A stretch of DNA of 64,000 nt from DAOUJI01 sp965237875 (GCA_965237875.1 CBDEGP010000002.1:186001-250000), one strand, 5' to 3'; positions 8,933 through 17,586 are shown, counted from the stretch's first letter. Translations and numbers: made by a program. The notes: a model not told the origin generated them from the letters alone.

Positions 8933-9304
8933 ATGCACCTGGCCATAGACGGCTACGGGGGAGACCAGTCGAAGATGTGGGACGAAGAGTTCGTCCGGCG
9001 ATTTCTGGCTGAATGCCCCTCCAGTCTGGGGATGAACGTCATCCACGGTCCCACGGTCCTGGCGTATCACGCGCCCGACCCCAGGGACTCGGGAGTGACG
9101 GGGTTCGTGATAATAGCGGAGAGCCACATCAGCGTGCACACTTTCCCAAATCGCCAGTATATAAACGTCGACGTGTTCTCCTGCAAGTCCTTCGACGACC
9201 GGAAAGCCCTCAGCGACGTCAAGGAGCGCTTCGACCTCCGAGAGGTCAGGACGTGGGTGATGGACCGCGGTCTCGAACACCTGGAGAGGCTTCCGCCTGA
9301 CTAA
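8933..9304 (+). CDS. speD: S-adenosylmethionine decarboxylase-family proenzyme, altered substrate motif
   Basis: This 123-residue protein is a small class 1B SpeD-type pyruvoyl enzyme. The self-cleavage Ser (S64 in ESHIS), the processing His (H69) and the proton-donor Cys (C84 in DVFSC) align with S63, H68 and C83 of the Thermotoga enzyme. Two positions differ: the HTWPE motif reads HTFPN, so the Trp and the ribose-binding Glu are lost, and Thr56 takes the place of Ser55. The start is the ATG at 8933, preceded by GGAG; the frame opens upstream at a TTG without family similarity. An agmatinase gene follows 34 bp downstream. It may make decarboxylated AdoMet or, given the changed motif, decarboxylate another amino acid such as arginine. 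Confidence 0.85.
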   Translation: MHLAIDGYGGDQSKMWDEEFVRRFLAECPSSLGMNVIHGPTVLAYHAPDPRDSGVTGFVIIAESHISVHTFPNRQYINVDVFSCKSFDDRKALSDVKERFDLREVRTWVMDRGLEHLERLPPD

Positions 9305-9338
9305 TTCCCACAGGGCAGAGGACAGAGGATGGGCTGTT

Positions 9339-10253
9339 ATGGCCGAGCAGGACTTGTCATGGACGCCCTTCAACTTTCTGGCTCTGCCCGATGATCAGTC
9401 GGCGTTGGAAACCTCTCGTGTCGTCCTGATCCCCGTTCCCTATGACAGCACGACGTCCGTTAAGTCCGGGGCTAGAGACGGCCCCAGGGCGATTATTGAG
9501 GGTTCCCAGAGTCTCGAGGATTACGACGCCGAGCTGGGCGTGGACGTTGCCTCAATAGGCATCCACACCACCCGGTGGCTTGAGCCTCACATGGACGGTC
9601 CCAGGGCCATGATTTCCAGGGTGAAGCAGGCCGTGAACGCCTATGCAGACCAGGGCAAGCTGGTGGGTCTCCTGGGAGGGGAACACTCCATAACTATAGG
9701 GGCTGTGGAGGCGTTCGCGGAACACTGCGCCGATTTGTCGGTCCTCTACCTGGACGCCCACGCTGATTATCGGGACAGCTATATGGGCACGTCTTGGGGG
9801 CACGCGTCGGCGGCCAGGCGAGTCTCCGAGCTGTGTACTGTGGTCCATGCCGGCGTCCGAAGCATGAGCCTGGAAGAAGCGGAGTTGTTGGGAGGAAGCG
9901 ACAACATACCAGGAGTCGGGGCCTATCCCTGGGAAGCCGGGCCGACGGCGGCGCCTCTGGACCCCTATCTGGAGTCCCTGGCGGGACGGTTGTCCAACGA
10001 AGTATACATAAGCGTCGACCTGGATGTTCTGGACCCCTCGTTGATGGCCGCCGTGGGCACGCCTGAACCGGGCGGCATGGGATGGCGCCAGATAAACGGC
10101 ATACTGCGCCACGTGGCGGACCGGAAGAAAGTAGTGGGTTTCGACGTAGTGGAGCTGAGCCCGGACTTGGGGCCTCCGGCATGTTCGGTTGTAGCCGCCA
10201 AGCTGGCGTATAAGATAATAGCCTACGCCGCGAATTCGCCCCACGTCCGTTAA
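9339..10253 (+). CDS. speB: Agmatinase-family ureohydrolase
   Basis: The 304-residue protein has all ureohydrolase manganese motifs: GGEHSITIG (about 110), DAHADYRDSY (about 136) and SVDLDVLDPSLM (about 225). It is closest in layout to SpeB agmatinases, which split agmatine (or aminopropylagmatine) into urea and putrescine (or spermidine). It follows speD closely, so both probably act in one polyamine route. No spermidine synthase or PLP-dependent arginine decarboxylase gene is present in the window. Confidence 0.88.
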   Translation: MAEQDLSWTPFNFLALPDDQSALETSRVVLIPVPYDSTTSVKSGARDGPRAIIEGSQSLEDYDAELGVDVASIGIHTTRWLEPHMDGPRAMISRVKQAVNAYADQGKLVGLLGGEHSITIGAVEAFAEHCADLSVLYLDAHADYRDSYMGTSWGHASAARRVSELCTVVHAGVRSMSLEEAELLGGSDNIPGVGAYPWEAGPTAAPLDPYLESLAGRLSNEVYISVDLDVLDPSLMAAVGTPEPGGMGWRQINGILRHVADRKKVVGFDVVELSPDLGPPACSVVAAKLAYKIIAYAANSPHVR

Positions 10254-10304
10254 TAACGGACGCCCCGCTTCACTTAGAAAAAGTCGTTGCAAAAGAGCTG
10301 AGTC

Positions 10305-10334
10305 GGGACAGGGCGTTGTGTTTCAGGGTAGAAT
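10305..10334 (+). promoter_or_regulatory. Candidate promoter of the M50/CBS gene
   Basis: A GGGACA hexamer (10305-10310) and a TAGAAT hexamer (10329-10334) are separated by 18 bp. They lie about 55 bp before the start of the protease gene in an AT-richer stretch. This is a plausible housekeeping-type promoter. Confidence 0.4.
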
Positions 10335-10387
10335 TCGATTATGGGCTAATCGAAATCCTGACGACGGCATAAGGCAGACGGAGACTT

Positions 10388-11524
10388 ATGGGAGCATCTA
10401 TACGACTCGGCAAGATAGCCGGAATACCGGTCAGCCTCCACGTTAGCTGGTTTATCATATTCGTCCTGTCGGCTATTCTCTTCGAGCGGGCTTTTTCCGA
10501 CTCCAGTTACCAATGGACTTCCACCGAGCGGTGGGGCGTCTCTGTGGTGATGAGCTTGGCGCTTTTCGGGTCTGTATTGGCCCACGAGCTTTCGCACAGT
10601 CTTGTGGCCGTAAGGTACGGAATGCCTGTCAAAGGGATCACGCTGTTCTTGTTGGGCGGGGTCTCTCAGATAGGCAAAGAAGCGACGCGGCCTTCGACCG
10701 AACTGGTCATAGCGGCTGTCGGGCCATTGTCCAGCATCCTTTTGGGCCTGATATTCTGGGGTCTGTCTGAGGGCTTGGAGGGCGTAAATAGCCATGTCTC
10801 CGCCATAATGTCGATGGCCGTTTACATAAACTTCATGCTGGGCATATTCAACATGCTGCCCGCGTACCCTATGGACGGGGGAAGGGTGTTCCGCGCCGTG
10901 GTATGGAAGATCACCGGGAACCACTTCCAGTCGACTCGCGTGGCGGCGATTGTGGGACAGGGAATGGCCTCGCTGTTCATCATTGCAGGCGTGACGTTGT
11001 TTATCATGGGGTTCGTCCGGGATGGGGGCGGGTCATGGACCCAGGGGATATGGCTGGCTGTGCTCGGGGTGTTTCTCCTGGTGACGGCCTCGGCGACTCT
11101 CAAGCAGAGCCGCATAAAAAATAGGCTTGACCGGTTCACGGTCCGCGACCTGATGCACCATGAACTCCCGGTCGTTCCAGGAGATGCAACGGTGGCCCGG
11201 CTGGTCCGTGAGAGCCTGGCGTTGTCAACCTGGGGATTCACCCTGGTCTCGGTGGATGGGCGCATCACCGGAGTCGTTTCCCTGGAAACGCTCAAGGACG
11301 CTTCCGTGGGACCGGAAACCCGCTGCGCGTCAGTGATGGAGTCTATCGATGATGTTCCCAGCGTGAGCACGGAGCAGGGGGCCTACGATGTTCTGGAGGT
11401 CATGGAAGAACGACAAGCGTCCTACGCATTGGTGGTTGAAGGCGGGGCGCTGTTGGGGTTCGTATCTCGCCGAGAGATGATGGGGCTTCTGTCTCAGAGA
11501 ATAGATTGGTCTAGAGAAGCCTGA
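10388..11524 (+). CDS. Site-2 protease (M50) with CBS domains
   Basis: The 378-residue protein is an intramembrane zinc metalloprotease of the SpoIVFB type. The zinc motif HELSH is near residue 62 and the second motif NMLPAYPMDGG near 155, within about five to six transmembrane helices (1-240). Two CBS domains (about 250-370) follow, for example DLMHHELPVVPGD and VMESIDDVPSVST. CBS domains in this family sense nucleotides and gate the protease. No substrate is suggested by neighbours. The final codons and TGA lie inside the 10-bp target duplication of the mobile element that follows. Confidence 0.9.
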   Translation: MGASIRLGKIAGIPVSLHVSWFIIFVLSAILFERAFSDSSYQWTSTERWGVSVVMSLALFGSVLAHELSHSLVAVRYGMPVKGITLFLLGGVSQIGKEATRPSTELVIAAVGPLSSILLGLIFWGLSEGLEGVNSHVSAIMSMAVYINFMLGIFNMLPAYPMDGGRVFRAVVWKITGNHFQSTRVAAIVGQGMASLFIIAGVTLFIMGFVRDGGGSWTQGIWLAVLGVFLLVTASATLKQSRIKNRLDRFTVRDLMHHELPVVPGDATVARLVRESLALSTWGFTLVSVDGRITGVVSLETLKDASVGPETRCASVMESIDDVPSVSTEQGAYDVLEVMEERQASYALVVEGGALLGFVSRREMMGLLSQRIDWSREA

Positions 11525-11526
11525 AT
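11517..11526. repeat. 10-bp target site duplication, left copy
   Basis: AAGCCTGAAT is repeated exactly at 11848-11857, directly outside the terminal inverted repeats of the element at 11527-11847. It includes the TGA stop codon of the M50 gene. Confidence 0.85.
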
Positions 11527-11847
11527 CAGGGCCTTTTCATTTTCTCCATGTCAGCGGCTTTTCCGTTCTCCATGAGCTTGTCAAAGGGCAGTCCGCTCAT
11601 GGTTCGACAAGCTTTCAAGTAACTGGCGCCGGATGGCGGCGTGGGCGACCGCCGGTCGCCCCTACGACAGGCCACAGCCCCACATCCGTCTTTCCGGCGG
11701 AGGCCGGAATCCAGATGCACCGCCTTTCGACATGCTGCCAAGTAACTGCTTTCAGTTATTCGCTGTTGCTCGGCCCCGGGGACGGGGCGTAACGTTGCTC
11801 ACCGAGAACGGACTGCCACAGCGGCTTCCGAGAATGAAAAGGCCCTG
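11527..11847. mobile_element. MITE-like element, copy 1 (CAGGG ends)
   Basis: This 321-bp stretch fills most of the 443-bp gap between the M50 gene and the cysteine desulfurase gene and encodes nothing recognisable. It is bounded by inverted repeats: CAGGGCCTTTTCATT at the left, and at the right the complement of CAGGGCCTTTTCATTCTC. It is flanked by an exact 10-bp direct repeat. Inside are REP-like palindromes, including GGGCGACC/GGTCGCCC at 11643-11661 and a TTCCGGCGGAGGCCGGAA palindrome. A second copy in inverse orientation lies at 22682-24022. The CAGGG ends and the 8-10 bp duplication recall ISAs1-family ends, so an ISAs1-type transposase elsewhere may move it. Confidence 0.85.
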
Positions 11848-11857
11848 AAGCCTGAAT
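11848..11857. repeat. 10-bp target site duplication, right copy
   Basis: This is the second exact copy of AAGCCTGAAT, immediately after the right terminal repeat of the MITE-like element. Confidence 0.85.
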
Positions 11858-11884
11858 CGTTTATGGCTGACTCCAGCGTCCCTG

Positions 11885-11893
11885 TGCTACAAT
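11885..11893 (+). promoter_or_regulatory. Candidate extended -10 promoter of the desulfurase gene
   Basis: TGCTACAAT is an extended -10 element located 74 bp before the start codon of the cysteine desulfurase gene. The -35 region is poor (a CTGACT 15 bp upstream), which is tolerated with an extended -10. Confidence 0.4.
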
Positions 11894-11967
11894 ACTTGGC
11901 GCCGGTTTCAGGGAGCTGCCGCCCTTATGGACGCGGCAGCTCTCAGTTATGATTGAGTTCATAGATT

Positions 11968-13164
11968 ATGAATGGCACTGACAGTCTGATATACATGGAC
12001 CACGCTGGGACTACGCCCCTGGACCCCAAGGTCCTCGAGGCGATGACACCCTACTTCTCCCGGATGTTCGGAAACCCTTCCAGCATCCACGCCTATGGTC
12101 AGGATGCCAAGAAGGCGCTGGATGAGTCTCGTGAGAAGGTGGCAGGCGTGTTGGGCTGCCGTCTTAGCGAGGTGATTTTCACCAGCGGAGGCACCGAGTC
12201 CGATTCTTCGGCTGTCAAGGGAGCTGCCGCCGCTCTCTGGGACACCGGAAACCACATCATCACGTCCACCATAGAGCATCACGCCATCCTCCATACCTGC
12301 CAGTACCTGGAAAGCCAGGGCTTTGAAGTCACCTATCTGCCGGTGGACCGGCACGGGTTGGTGGACCCCGAGGAGGCGGCTAACGCCGTCACAGACCGCA
12401 CGGCGCTCGTCTCGATAATGTATGCAAACAACGAGATAGGGACCATCGAGCCCATCAAAGAGATTGCCGCCGCCGTGAAGGAGCGGACGCTGGCCCTGGA
12501 AAGGACCATACCCTTCCACACAGACGCCGTGCAGGCCGCCGGGTTCCTGGACCTGAACGTCAATGACCTTGGTGTAGACATGCTCAGCCTTTCCTCCCAT
12601 AAGTTCCACGGCCCCAAGGGCGTCGGAGTCCTTTACATGAGGAGGGGCACACCCTTCCTGCCCCAGCAGTTGGGAGGCGGCCAGGAAAGAGAACGGCGGT
12701 CGGGCACCGAGAACATTCCAGGCATCGTCGGCGCCTCGGCCGCTTTGGTGATGGCCAATGATAGAAGGGATGAAATGAGCCGCCACTGCGCCGGTCTCCG
12801 TGATGAGATAATAGACCGGGTCACAAAGTCCATCGAAGGCGTCCACCTGAATGGGCACCCGACGCAACGGTTGCCCAACAACGTGAACTTCTCATTTGAG
12901 CATGTTGAAGGCGAGCCGGTCTTGTTGGGGCTGGACATGGCAGGCATAGCAGCTTCCAGTGGCAGCGCATGCAGCTCCGGCTCCCTTGAACCCTCTCACG
13001 TGCTTCTAGCGTTGGGTCAACCGGCGGAGCTTGCCCGGGGCAGCCTGAGGCTTACCCTGGGGAAGGACAACACCAGGGAGCAGGTGGACTACCTGTGCTC
13101 CGTGGTCCCTGACCTCGTGCGCCAGCTTCGCGAAATGCCCACCCTTACTTCTGCAACCTCGTGA
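11968..13164 (+). CDS. iscS: Cysteine desulfurase (NifS/IscS family)
   Basis: This 398-residue PLP enzyme mobilises sulfur from cysteine for Fe-S clusters or tRNA thiolation. Visible family motifs are YMDHAGTTPLDP at the N-terminus, the PLP-contact motif IEHHAIL, the PLP lysine in SLSSHKFHGPKG (about residue 210), the RSGTENIPGIVG segment and the sulfur-carrying cysteine in SGSACSSGSLEPSHVL (about 330). The long loop around the active cysteine places it in the IscS/NifS group rather than the SufS group. No scaffold (iscU) gene is adjacent. Confidence 0.92.
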   Translation: MNGTDSLIYMDHAGTTPLDPKVLEAMTPYFSRMFGNPSSIHAYGQDAKKALDESREKVAGVLGCRLSEVIFTSGGTESDSSAVKGAAAALWDTGNHIITSTIEHHAILHTCQYLESQGFEVTYLPVDRHGLVDPEEAANAVTDRTALVSIMYANNEIGTIEPIKEIAAAVKERTLALERTIPFHTDAVQAAGFLDLNVNDLGVDMLSLSSHKFHGPKGVGVLYMRRGTPFLPQQLGGGQERERRSGTENIPGIVGASAALVMANDRRDEMSRHCAGLRDEIIDRVTKSIEGVHLNGHPTQRLPNNVNFSFEHVEGEPVLLGLDMAGIAASSGSACSSGSLEPSHVLLALGQPAELARGSLRLTLGKDNTREQVDYLCSVVPDLVRQLREMPTLTSATS

Positions 13165-13183
13165 TGGAGACTGAGAACTCACA

Positions 13184-14224
13184 ATGCTTTCCGTCCTGAT
13201 TTCCGCTCTGACTTCACGCGCCGCAAAGATGTCCGGTCTGCTGCTTCTGGCCCTGACGTTCGGGGTGGGCGCGGCAGCCGCCTGCGGCGGCGATGATCAG
13301 CTGGGGCCCGGCGACGGCGCAAACGGCAGGCTGCTGACCGTCATTGTCAATGAAGTAAGAAGGACCCAAGACATCAGATATTCGACCGGTCTGTTTGCCC
13401 AACCTACGACTGTGGACGACCTGTTGATAACGGTCACTAACGTCCAGGCGGGCGAGTCCATTCCGTACACAATCGGAGACGGCGAAACGCAGTATGTCAT
13501 CTCGCCGTCCAGAAGCGGCCGCCAAATCACGATCATGTTCGGCTCCATTCGGAACCAGGGAGAATCTCCCCGAACCGTCTCTCTGGACGGAGCATCGTTG
13601 GGTCTGAAGACACAGGCAAGCCCGGAGGTCTATCCCCTTCTGGACGTAACACCGTCCAATCCCGTCAACGTAAAGGCGTCCACTCAAGATTTACCCGAAA
13701 ATCAAGTCTTTCGACTTTACCCGGGCGGCGAAATTACACTGGACCCTGGGACGACCCTCTCCCGGTGGCTGACGTTCGAGACGCCGTCCGGGGCAGCCAT
13801 GGACGCGCTGTCGTGGCAAATAGAAGGCCAACAAAGCAGCGTCAATTTCGTAGCTGAACATTATCACGTGTTCCCATCATCGCCGGACAACGAGTTGGTG
13901 GCGATCAACCTCCAGGTCTACAACAGAGAGGCCAACACGGTGGCGATGGAAATAGCGGGAGACACTGTTGAACTCCGAGGGTTCGGCATTGACGAAGCCT
14001 ACCCATTGTTGGACGTCACGTCGAACAACACCGCAAACGTGGCTACGACTCCTGGTTCCCACCCTGATGAAAACAGGTTCACGCCTTTCGTACGCGGTGT
14101 TGTTTCCAACCTGCCTTTAGGGAACTCGCTCTCCGGCTGGATCATCTTCGACGTTCCCAAGGGGGCCGGCCTGAGGGAACTGAAGTGGGACGCCGGAGAC
14201 ACCGTCTTCATTAGACCGAACTAG
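13184..14224 (+). CDS. Predicted lipoprotein with two repeated beta domains
   Basis: The 346-residue product has a hydrophobic signal ending in a lipobox (GAAAAC, Cys34), so it is predicted to be anchored outside the membrane. The mature part holds two related domains of roughly 140 residues. Each contains a YPLLDVT segment followed by Asn-Val, and a C-terminal segment with GTTLSRWLTFETPSGA or GNSLSGWIIFDVPKGAGL. The layout resembles DUF4352-like immunoglobulin-fold modules, but I do not recognise the family with certainty. It follows the desulfurase by 19 bp. An alternative start is the Met at residue 16. Confidence 0.75.
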   Translation: MLSVLISALTSRAAKMSGLLLLALTFGVGAAAACGGDDQLGPGDGANGRLLTVIVNEVRRTQDIRYSTGLFAQPTTVDDLLITVTNVQAGESIPYTIGDGETQYVISPSRSGRQITIMFGSIRNQGESPRTVSLDGASLGLKTQASPEVYPLLDVTPSNPVNVKASTQDLPENQVFRLYPGGEITLDPGTTLSRWLTFETPSGAAMDALSWQIEGQQSSVNFVAEHYHVFPSSPDNELVAINLQVYNREANTVAMEIAGDTVELRGFGIDEAYPLLDVTSNNTANVATTPGSHPDENRFTPFVRGVVSNLPLGNSLSGWIIFDVPKGAGLRELKWDAGDTVFIRPN

Positions 14225-14247
14225 GCGGGAAGCCAACGGGCCTTAGC

Positions 14248-14871
14248 ATGGAGAGGACTATCGGGCTCCACCCACGGACCGACGCCGCTCCTCCGATTTG
14301 GCGCCGCCTCTTCCACCTCTTCGCCGCCGGGTCCATTCCGCTGCTGGCTATATTTACCGGCTCGGGCGTGATGGTCCCGCTCACGTCGGCGCTGTGCGGC
14401 GCTGCCATCGTAATGGAGGCAGTGCGGTTCCGTCTGCCGGAGTTGAACCGCAGTATCCTCAAGCTGTTCAGGCCTTTGCTCAAAGAGTCCGAGGACAGGC
14501 GGGTCACCGGCGCCACCTACGTAGCTTTGTCCTCTCTGGCGTGTTTCCTGGCATTCGACGTCGAAGTCGCCATAGCCGCCCTATTCTTTCTGTCGGTGGG
14601 AGACCCGGCCGCGGCGTTTGTGGGAAGCAAGATGAGCGGGCGGGTCTTGGGATGGAGGCTCTACGGCAAGTCTCCCATAGGATCCCTGGCTTTCGTGGGC
14701 GCAAGTCTGGCGGCGGTGGGAGTTCTATCAGGGGGCGGGGCTATCGATTATCATTGGGGGTTCCTGGTAGGGGTCGCCGTGGCGGCGTTGATTGAGTTGG
14801 CGCCCGCCGTGATAGACGACAACCTGACCATACCCTTGATTAGCGGAGCCGTGATGACGGCCCTAGTCTAG
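14248..14871 (+). CDS. Dolichol/phytol kinase-like membrane protein
   Basis: The 207-residue protein has about six to seven transmembrane segments and the conserved SVGDPAAAFVGSKMSGR segment, followed by GKSPIGSLAF and ELAPAVIDDNLTIPL. These are hallmarks of the SEC59/phytol kinase and CDP-diglyceride synthetase-related families. Such enzymes use CTP to phosphorylate long-chain polyprenols at the membrane. The exact lipid substrate cannot be told. It ends 6 bp from the convergent M20 gene. Confidence 0.8.
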   Translation: MERTIGLHPRTDAAPPIWRRLFHLFAAGSIPLLAIFTGSGVMVPLTSALCGAAIVMEAVRFRLPELNRSILKLFRPLLKESEDRRVTGATYVALSSLACFLAFDVEVAIAALFFLSVGDPAAAFVGSKMSGRVLGWRLYGKSPIGSLAFVGASLAAVGVLSGGGAIDYHWGFLVGVAVAALIELAPAVIDDNLTIPLISGAVMTALV

Positions 14872-14877
14872 GGAATC

Positions 14878-16239
14878 TCAGGAAGCCGCTCCGTCGAACA
14901 CGTGGGTGGTGAACCGGTTGCGCTGAAACGCCACGTACTGGTCCCTGGTCATAGGGGGACGGAACTCCTCCACCGCCTGCCTGGCTTTGGCGGCCCCCTC
15001 AGCCAGCAAGTCCACCGCCACCATCGCCATTATCTTTGCGGGCATCACAACCGCCTGCTCGTAGTCCTTGATGCGGTAGTTCATGCTGTGGCCCCCTCCT
15101 GTCGCCCCTGCCGTGTACGGGTGGATGACCGGCATGATCTGGCTCAGATCGCCCATGTCGGTGGACCCGCCGCGAGTCCGCCCGTCGGGCGTGAGGGCTA
15201 TCCGGTCGTTCCCGACCAGACCGGCTGCGTTGGCCCGAAACAGCTCCTTCAAGTTGTCGTCTTGGTTGAGAGAGAAATAACCGGCGATGTTGGTGACCTT
15301 CACCCTGGCCCCGACTGCCATCGCCCCGGCGCGGAAGCACCGGTCCACCATGGCGCTGTTCCGCTCCAGGTCCTCCGGGTTGGAAGACCTGACCCGCCAC
15401 TCAACCCGCACGTCCCCGGGGACTGCGTTCACCGCCTCGCCTCCCTTGGTGATCATGCCGTGGGTCCGGGCAGTGGCTTTTTCGGTAAAGGTCTCACGGT
15501 TCAAGTGAATGGCCGCCAGCCCCAGGTTGGCGGCGTTGAGCGCATTGATGCCTTCATGGGGGGCGGCGCCGGCGTGGGCTGAGCGGCCGGAATACTCTAC
15601 GAACTTGACCATGTGGCCGTTGCTGGCCCCTCCAATGGAGAAGGACCGCTCCCTCATGTCACTGGCCGTGTGGCACATCATGGCCAGGTCCACGTCGTCG
15701 AACTCACCCAATCGAATCAACTCCTGCTTCCCGCCCAGGAATTCCAATCGTCCCTGTTCCTTGAGCGCCAGCCTGTCCTCGACCTCCACGAACTCTTCGG
15801 CAGGCACGGCAAAGGGAACGACGGACCCCGACAGATACGGGAGCGCCGACCGGTCCATGAGTCCGACGGCGGCCCCCAGCATCATGCCCAGCTGAGCGTT
15901 GTGCCCGCAAGCGTGGGCGGCGCCCGTCCGGGCGTCGGCGTTGGGGTGGTCATTGACGATCAGGGAATCCAACTCGCCCAGGATTGCGACGCTGGGGCCG
16001 GGGCCCGCGCCTCCCTGAATCCTGGCCTTGATTCCGGTGAGCGCGAGACCGTCCCGGTATCCGAGCCCCAGCCTGTCGAAGAAACGGGCCACCGCCTGAG
16101 CGGTCTTTGTCTCATTGAAGCCCGTTTCCGGGTTCTCGAACACGTCCTTGGCAAGGTCAATGAATTCGGCCTTGCGCCGGTCGATGGCCGCGCAAACCCT
16201 GCGTTTCAGCTCTTCTCTGTCGGGAATCTGTCCAGGCAT
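14878..16239 (-). CDS. M20-family amidohydrolase, copy B
   Basis: This 453-residue metallopeptidase/amidohydrolase resembles the p-aminobenzoyl-glutamate hydrolase group. Metal-site motifs are GELDSL, AHACGHNAQ (about residue 110), PAEEF (about 147) and a CHTASD segment; the dimerisation domain (about 210-330) starts with SGRSAHAGAAP. It is clearly paralogous to the gene at 16249-17586, 9 bp upstream in the same operon. Such enzymes cleave amide bonds of small N-acyl compounds and act in the cytosol. The specific substrate is unknown. Confidence 0.88.
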   Translation of the reverse strand: MPGQIPDREELKRRVCAAIDRRKAEFIDLAKDVFENPETGFNETKTAQAVARFFDRLGLGYRDGLALTGIKARIQGGAGPGPSVAILGELDSLIVNDHPNADARTGAAHACGHNAQLGMMLGAAVGLMDRSALPYLSGSVVPFAVPAEEFVEVEDRLALKEQGRLEFLGGKQELIRLGEFDDVDLAMMCHTASDMRERSFSIGGASNGHMVKFVEYSGRSAHAGAAPHEGINALNAANLGLAAIHLNRETFTEKATARTHGMITKGGEAVNAVPGDVRVEWRVRSSNPEDLERNSAMVDRCFRAGAMAVGARVKVTNIAGYFSLNQDDNLKELFRANAAGLVGNDRIALTPDGRTRGGSTDMGDLSQIMPVIHPYTAGATGGGHSMNYRIKDYEQAVVMPAKIMAMVAVDLLAEGAAKARQAVEEFRPPMTRDQYVAFQRNRFTTHVFDGAAS

Positions 16240-16248
16240 ATACCGCGC

Positions 16249-17586
16249 CTAGTTTTCCTCGTAGTCGAAGATGTCTTCCCTGGCCAAGCCTCTCATAAAG
16301 CTCAGGTAGTCTGTCTTGGACATGGCGGGCTTGTGGTTGGAGACCACGCGCCCTCCCTGGGCGGCGCCCTCCGCCAACAAGTCAACTACGGTGCACGCCA
16401 GCGCTTTGCCGGCGGTGGTGACCGCCAGGCTGTAGTCTTCAATAATATAGTCGGCGCCATGCCCAAGGCCTGTAGCTCCGGTGACGTACGGGTGAATGAC
16501 GGGCATGAGTTGGCTCACGTCTCCCATGTCAGTGGAACCGGTTCGGTGGCCTATGCTCCCTACGTTGTCCTGGCCCACCAGGGAAACGGCGTTGGCCTTG
16601 AAGACCTCGGCCAGGGCGTCGTTCTGTTGCAGGGGCAAGTAACCCGGCAAAGTCTGGATGTTGACTTTGCCGCCCACGGCCATTGCTCCGGCTTTGAGGG
16701 CCCTGTCCACTTTCTGGTTGGCCTCGAGGACTGCGTTGATGGTGCGTCCTCTGACGAATGACTCCATGCGAACGTCGGCGGGGACGGCGCTGACGGCCTC
16801 TCCCCCTTTGGTGATGATGGGATGCACTCTTATGGTGTCCTCGTCCTTGAAGGTCTCCCTATTCGCGTGAATGGCCATCATGGCGAGGTTGGCGGCGTTG
16901 AGTGCGTTGATTCCGAGATGGGGCGCCCCTCCCGCGTGGGCGCCCCGTCCGATGAACTGGACCTTCTTGGCGACTATGCCGTTGTTGGTGCCGCTCATGG
17001 TGAGCATCCCTTCTTCGCTGCGGCTTGACGTGTGGCACATCATCGCCATGTCCACTCCGTCGAGATGCCCAAGCCTGATGAACTCCGGCTTTCCTCCAAG
17101 GAACTCGATGGAACCCTTTCGGCGGAGCGAGTCCCGGTACTCGATTTCGATGTACTCTTCCGCCGGGACTGCAAAAAGCACGACCCGCCCGCTCAACTCA
17201 GGCAGGACTCCCGGCGCCAGCAGACCGGCGGTCGCTGAGAGCAGCATCCCTATCTGGGCATGATGACCGCATGCGTGGGCGGCGCCGGTCTGGGAATCGG
17301 CGTGGGGATGGTCGTTCACGATGAGGGAGTCCAGTTCACCGAAAAGGGCCACCGTCGGTCCGGCAGACGCTCCTTTAAGCTCGCCCCGTATTCCGGTGAG
17401 GGCTATTCCGCCCTGGGCCGCGACGCCCATCTCCCGGAGTTTGGTCGAGACGAGGCCCGAGGTTTTCGCCTCGCGAAACCCCGGCTCCGGGTTGGCTAGA
17501 ATCATCTGGGATACGCCGACGATTTCATCGGCCTTGGAGTCGATGGCTGCGCAGACCCTGGCTTTAAGCTCATCTCTGGATGCCAT
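16249..17586 (-). CDS. M20-family amidohydrolase, copy A
   Basis: The 445-residue protein is the first gene of a two-gene tandem duplication. It shares with its neighbour the RVCAAID start region, GELDSLIVNDHPHAD, AHACGHHAQ, PAEEY and GRGAHAGGAPH motifs and the same C-terminal TGSTDMGDVSQLMPVIHPYVTGATG layout. All predicted metal ligands are retained in both copies, so both may be active, perhaps as a heteromer like AbgA/AbgB. It diverges from the glycerate kinase gene. Confidence 0.88.
   Translation of the reverse strand: MASRDELKARVCAAIDSKADEIVGVSQMILANPEPGFREAKTSGLVSTKLREMGVAAQGGIALTGIRGELKGASAGPTVALFGELDSLIVNDHPHADSQTGAAHACGHHAQIGMLLSATAGLLAPGVLPELSGRVVLFAVPAEEYIEIEYRDSLRRKGSIEFLGGKPEFIRLGHLDGVDMAMMCHTSSRSEEGMLTMSGTNNGIVAKKVQFIGRGAHAGGAPHLGINALNAANLAMMAIHANRETFKDEDTIRVHPIITKGGEAVSAVPADVRMESFVRGRTINAVLEANQKVDRALKAGAMAVGGKVNIQTLPGYLPLQQNDALAEVFKANAVSLVGQDNVGSIGHRTGSTDMGDVSQLMPVIHPYVTGATGLGHGADYIIEDYSLAVTTAGKALACTVVDLLAEGAAQGGRVVSNHKPAMSKTDYLSFMRGLAREDIFDYEEN

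Noticed and set aside
14902..15582. Long open frames antisense to the M20 genes (also 15613-16761)
   Set aside because: They mirror the codon pattern of real genes on the other strand and have no family motifs.
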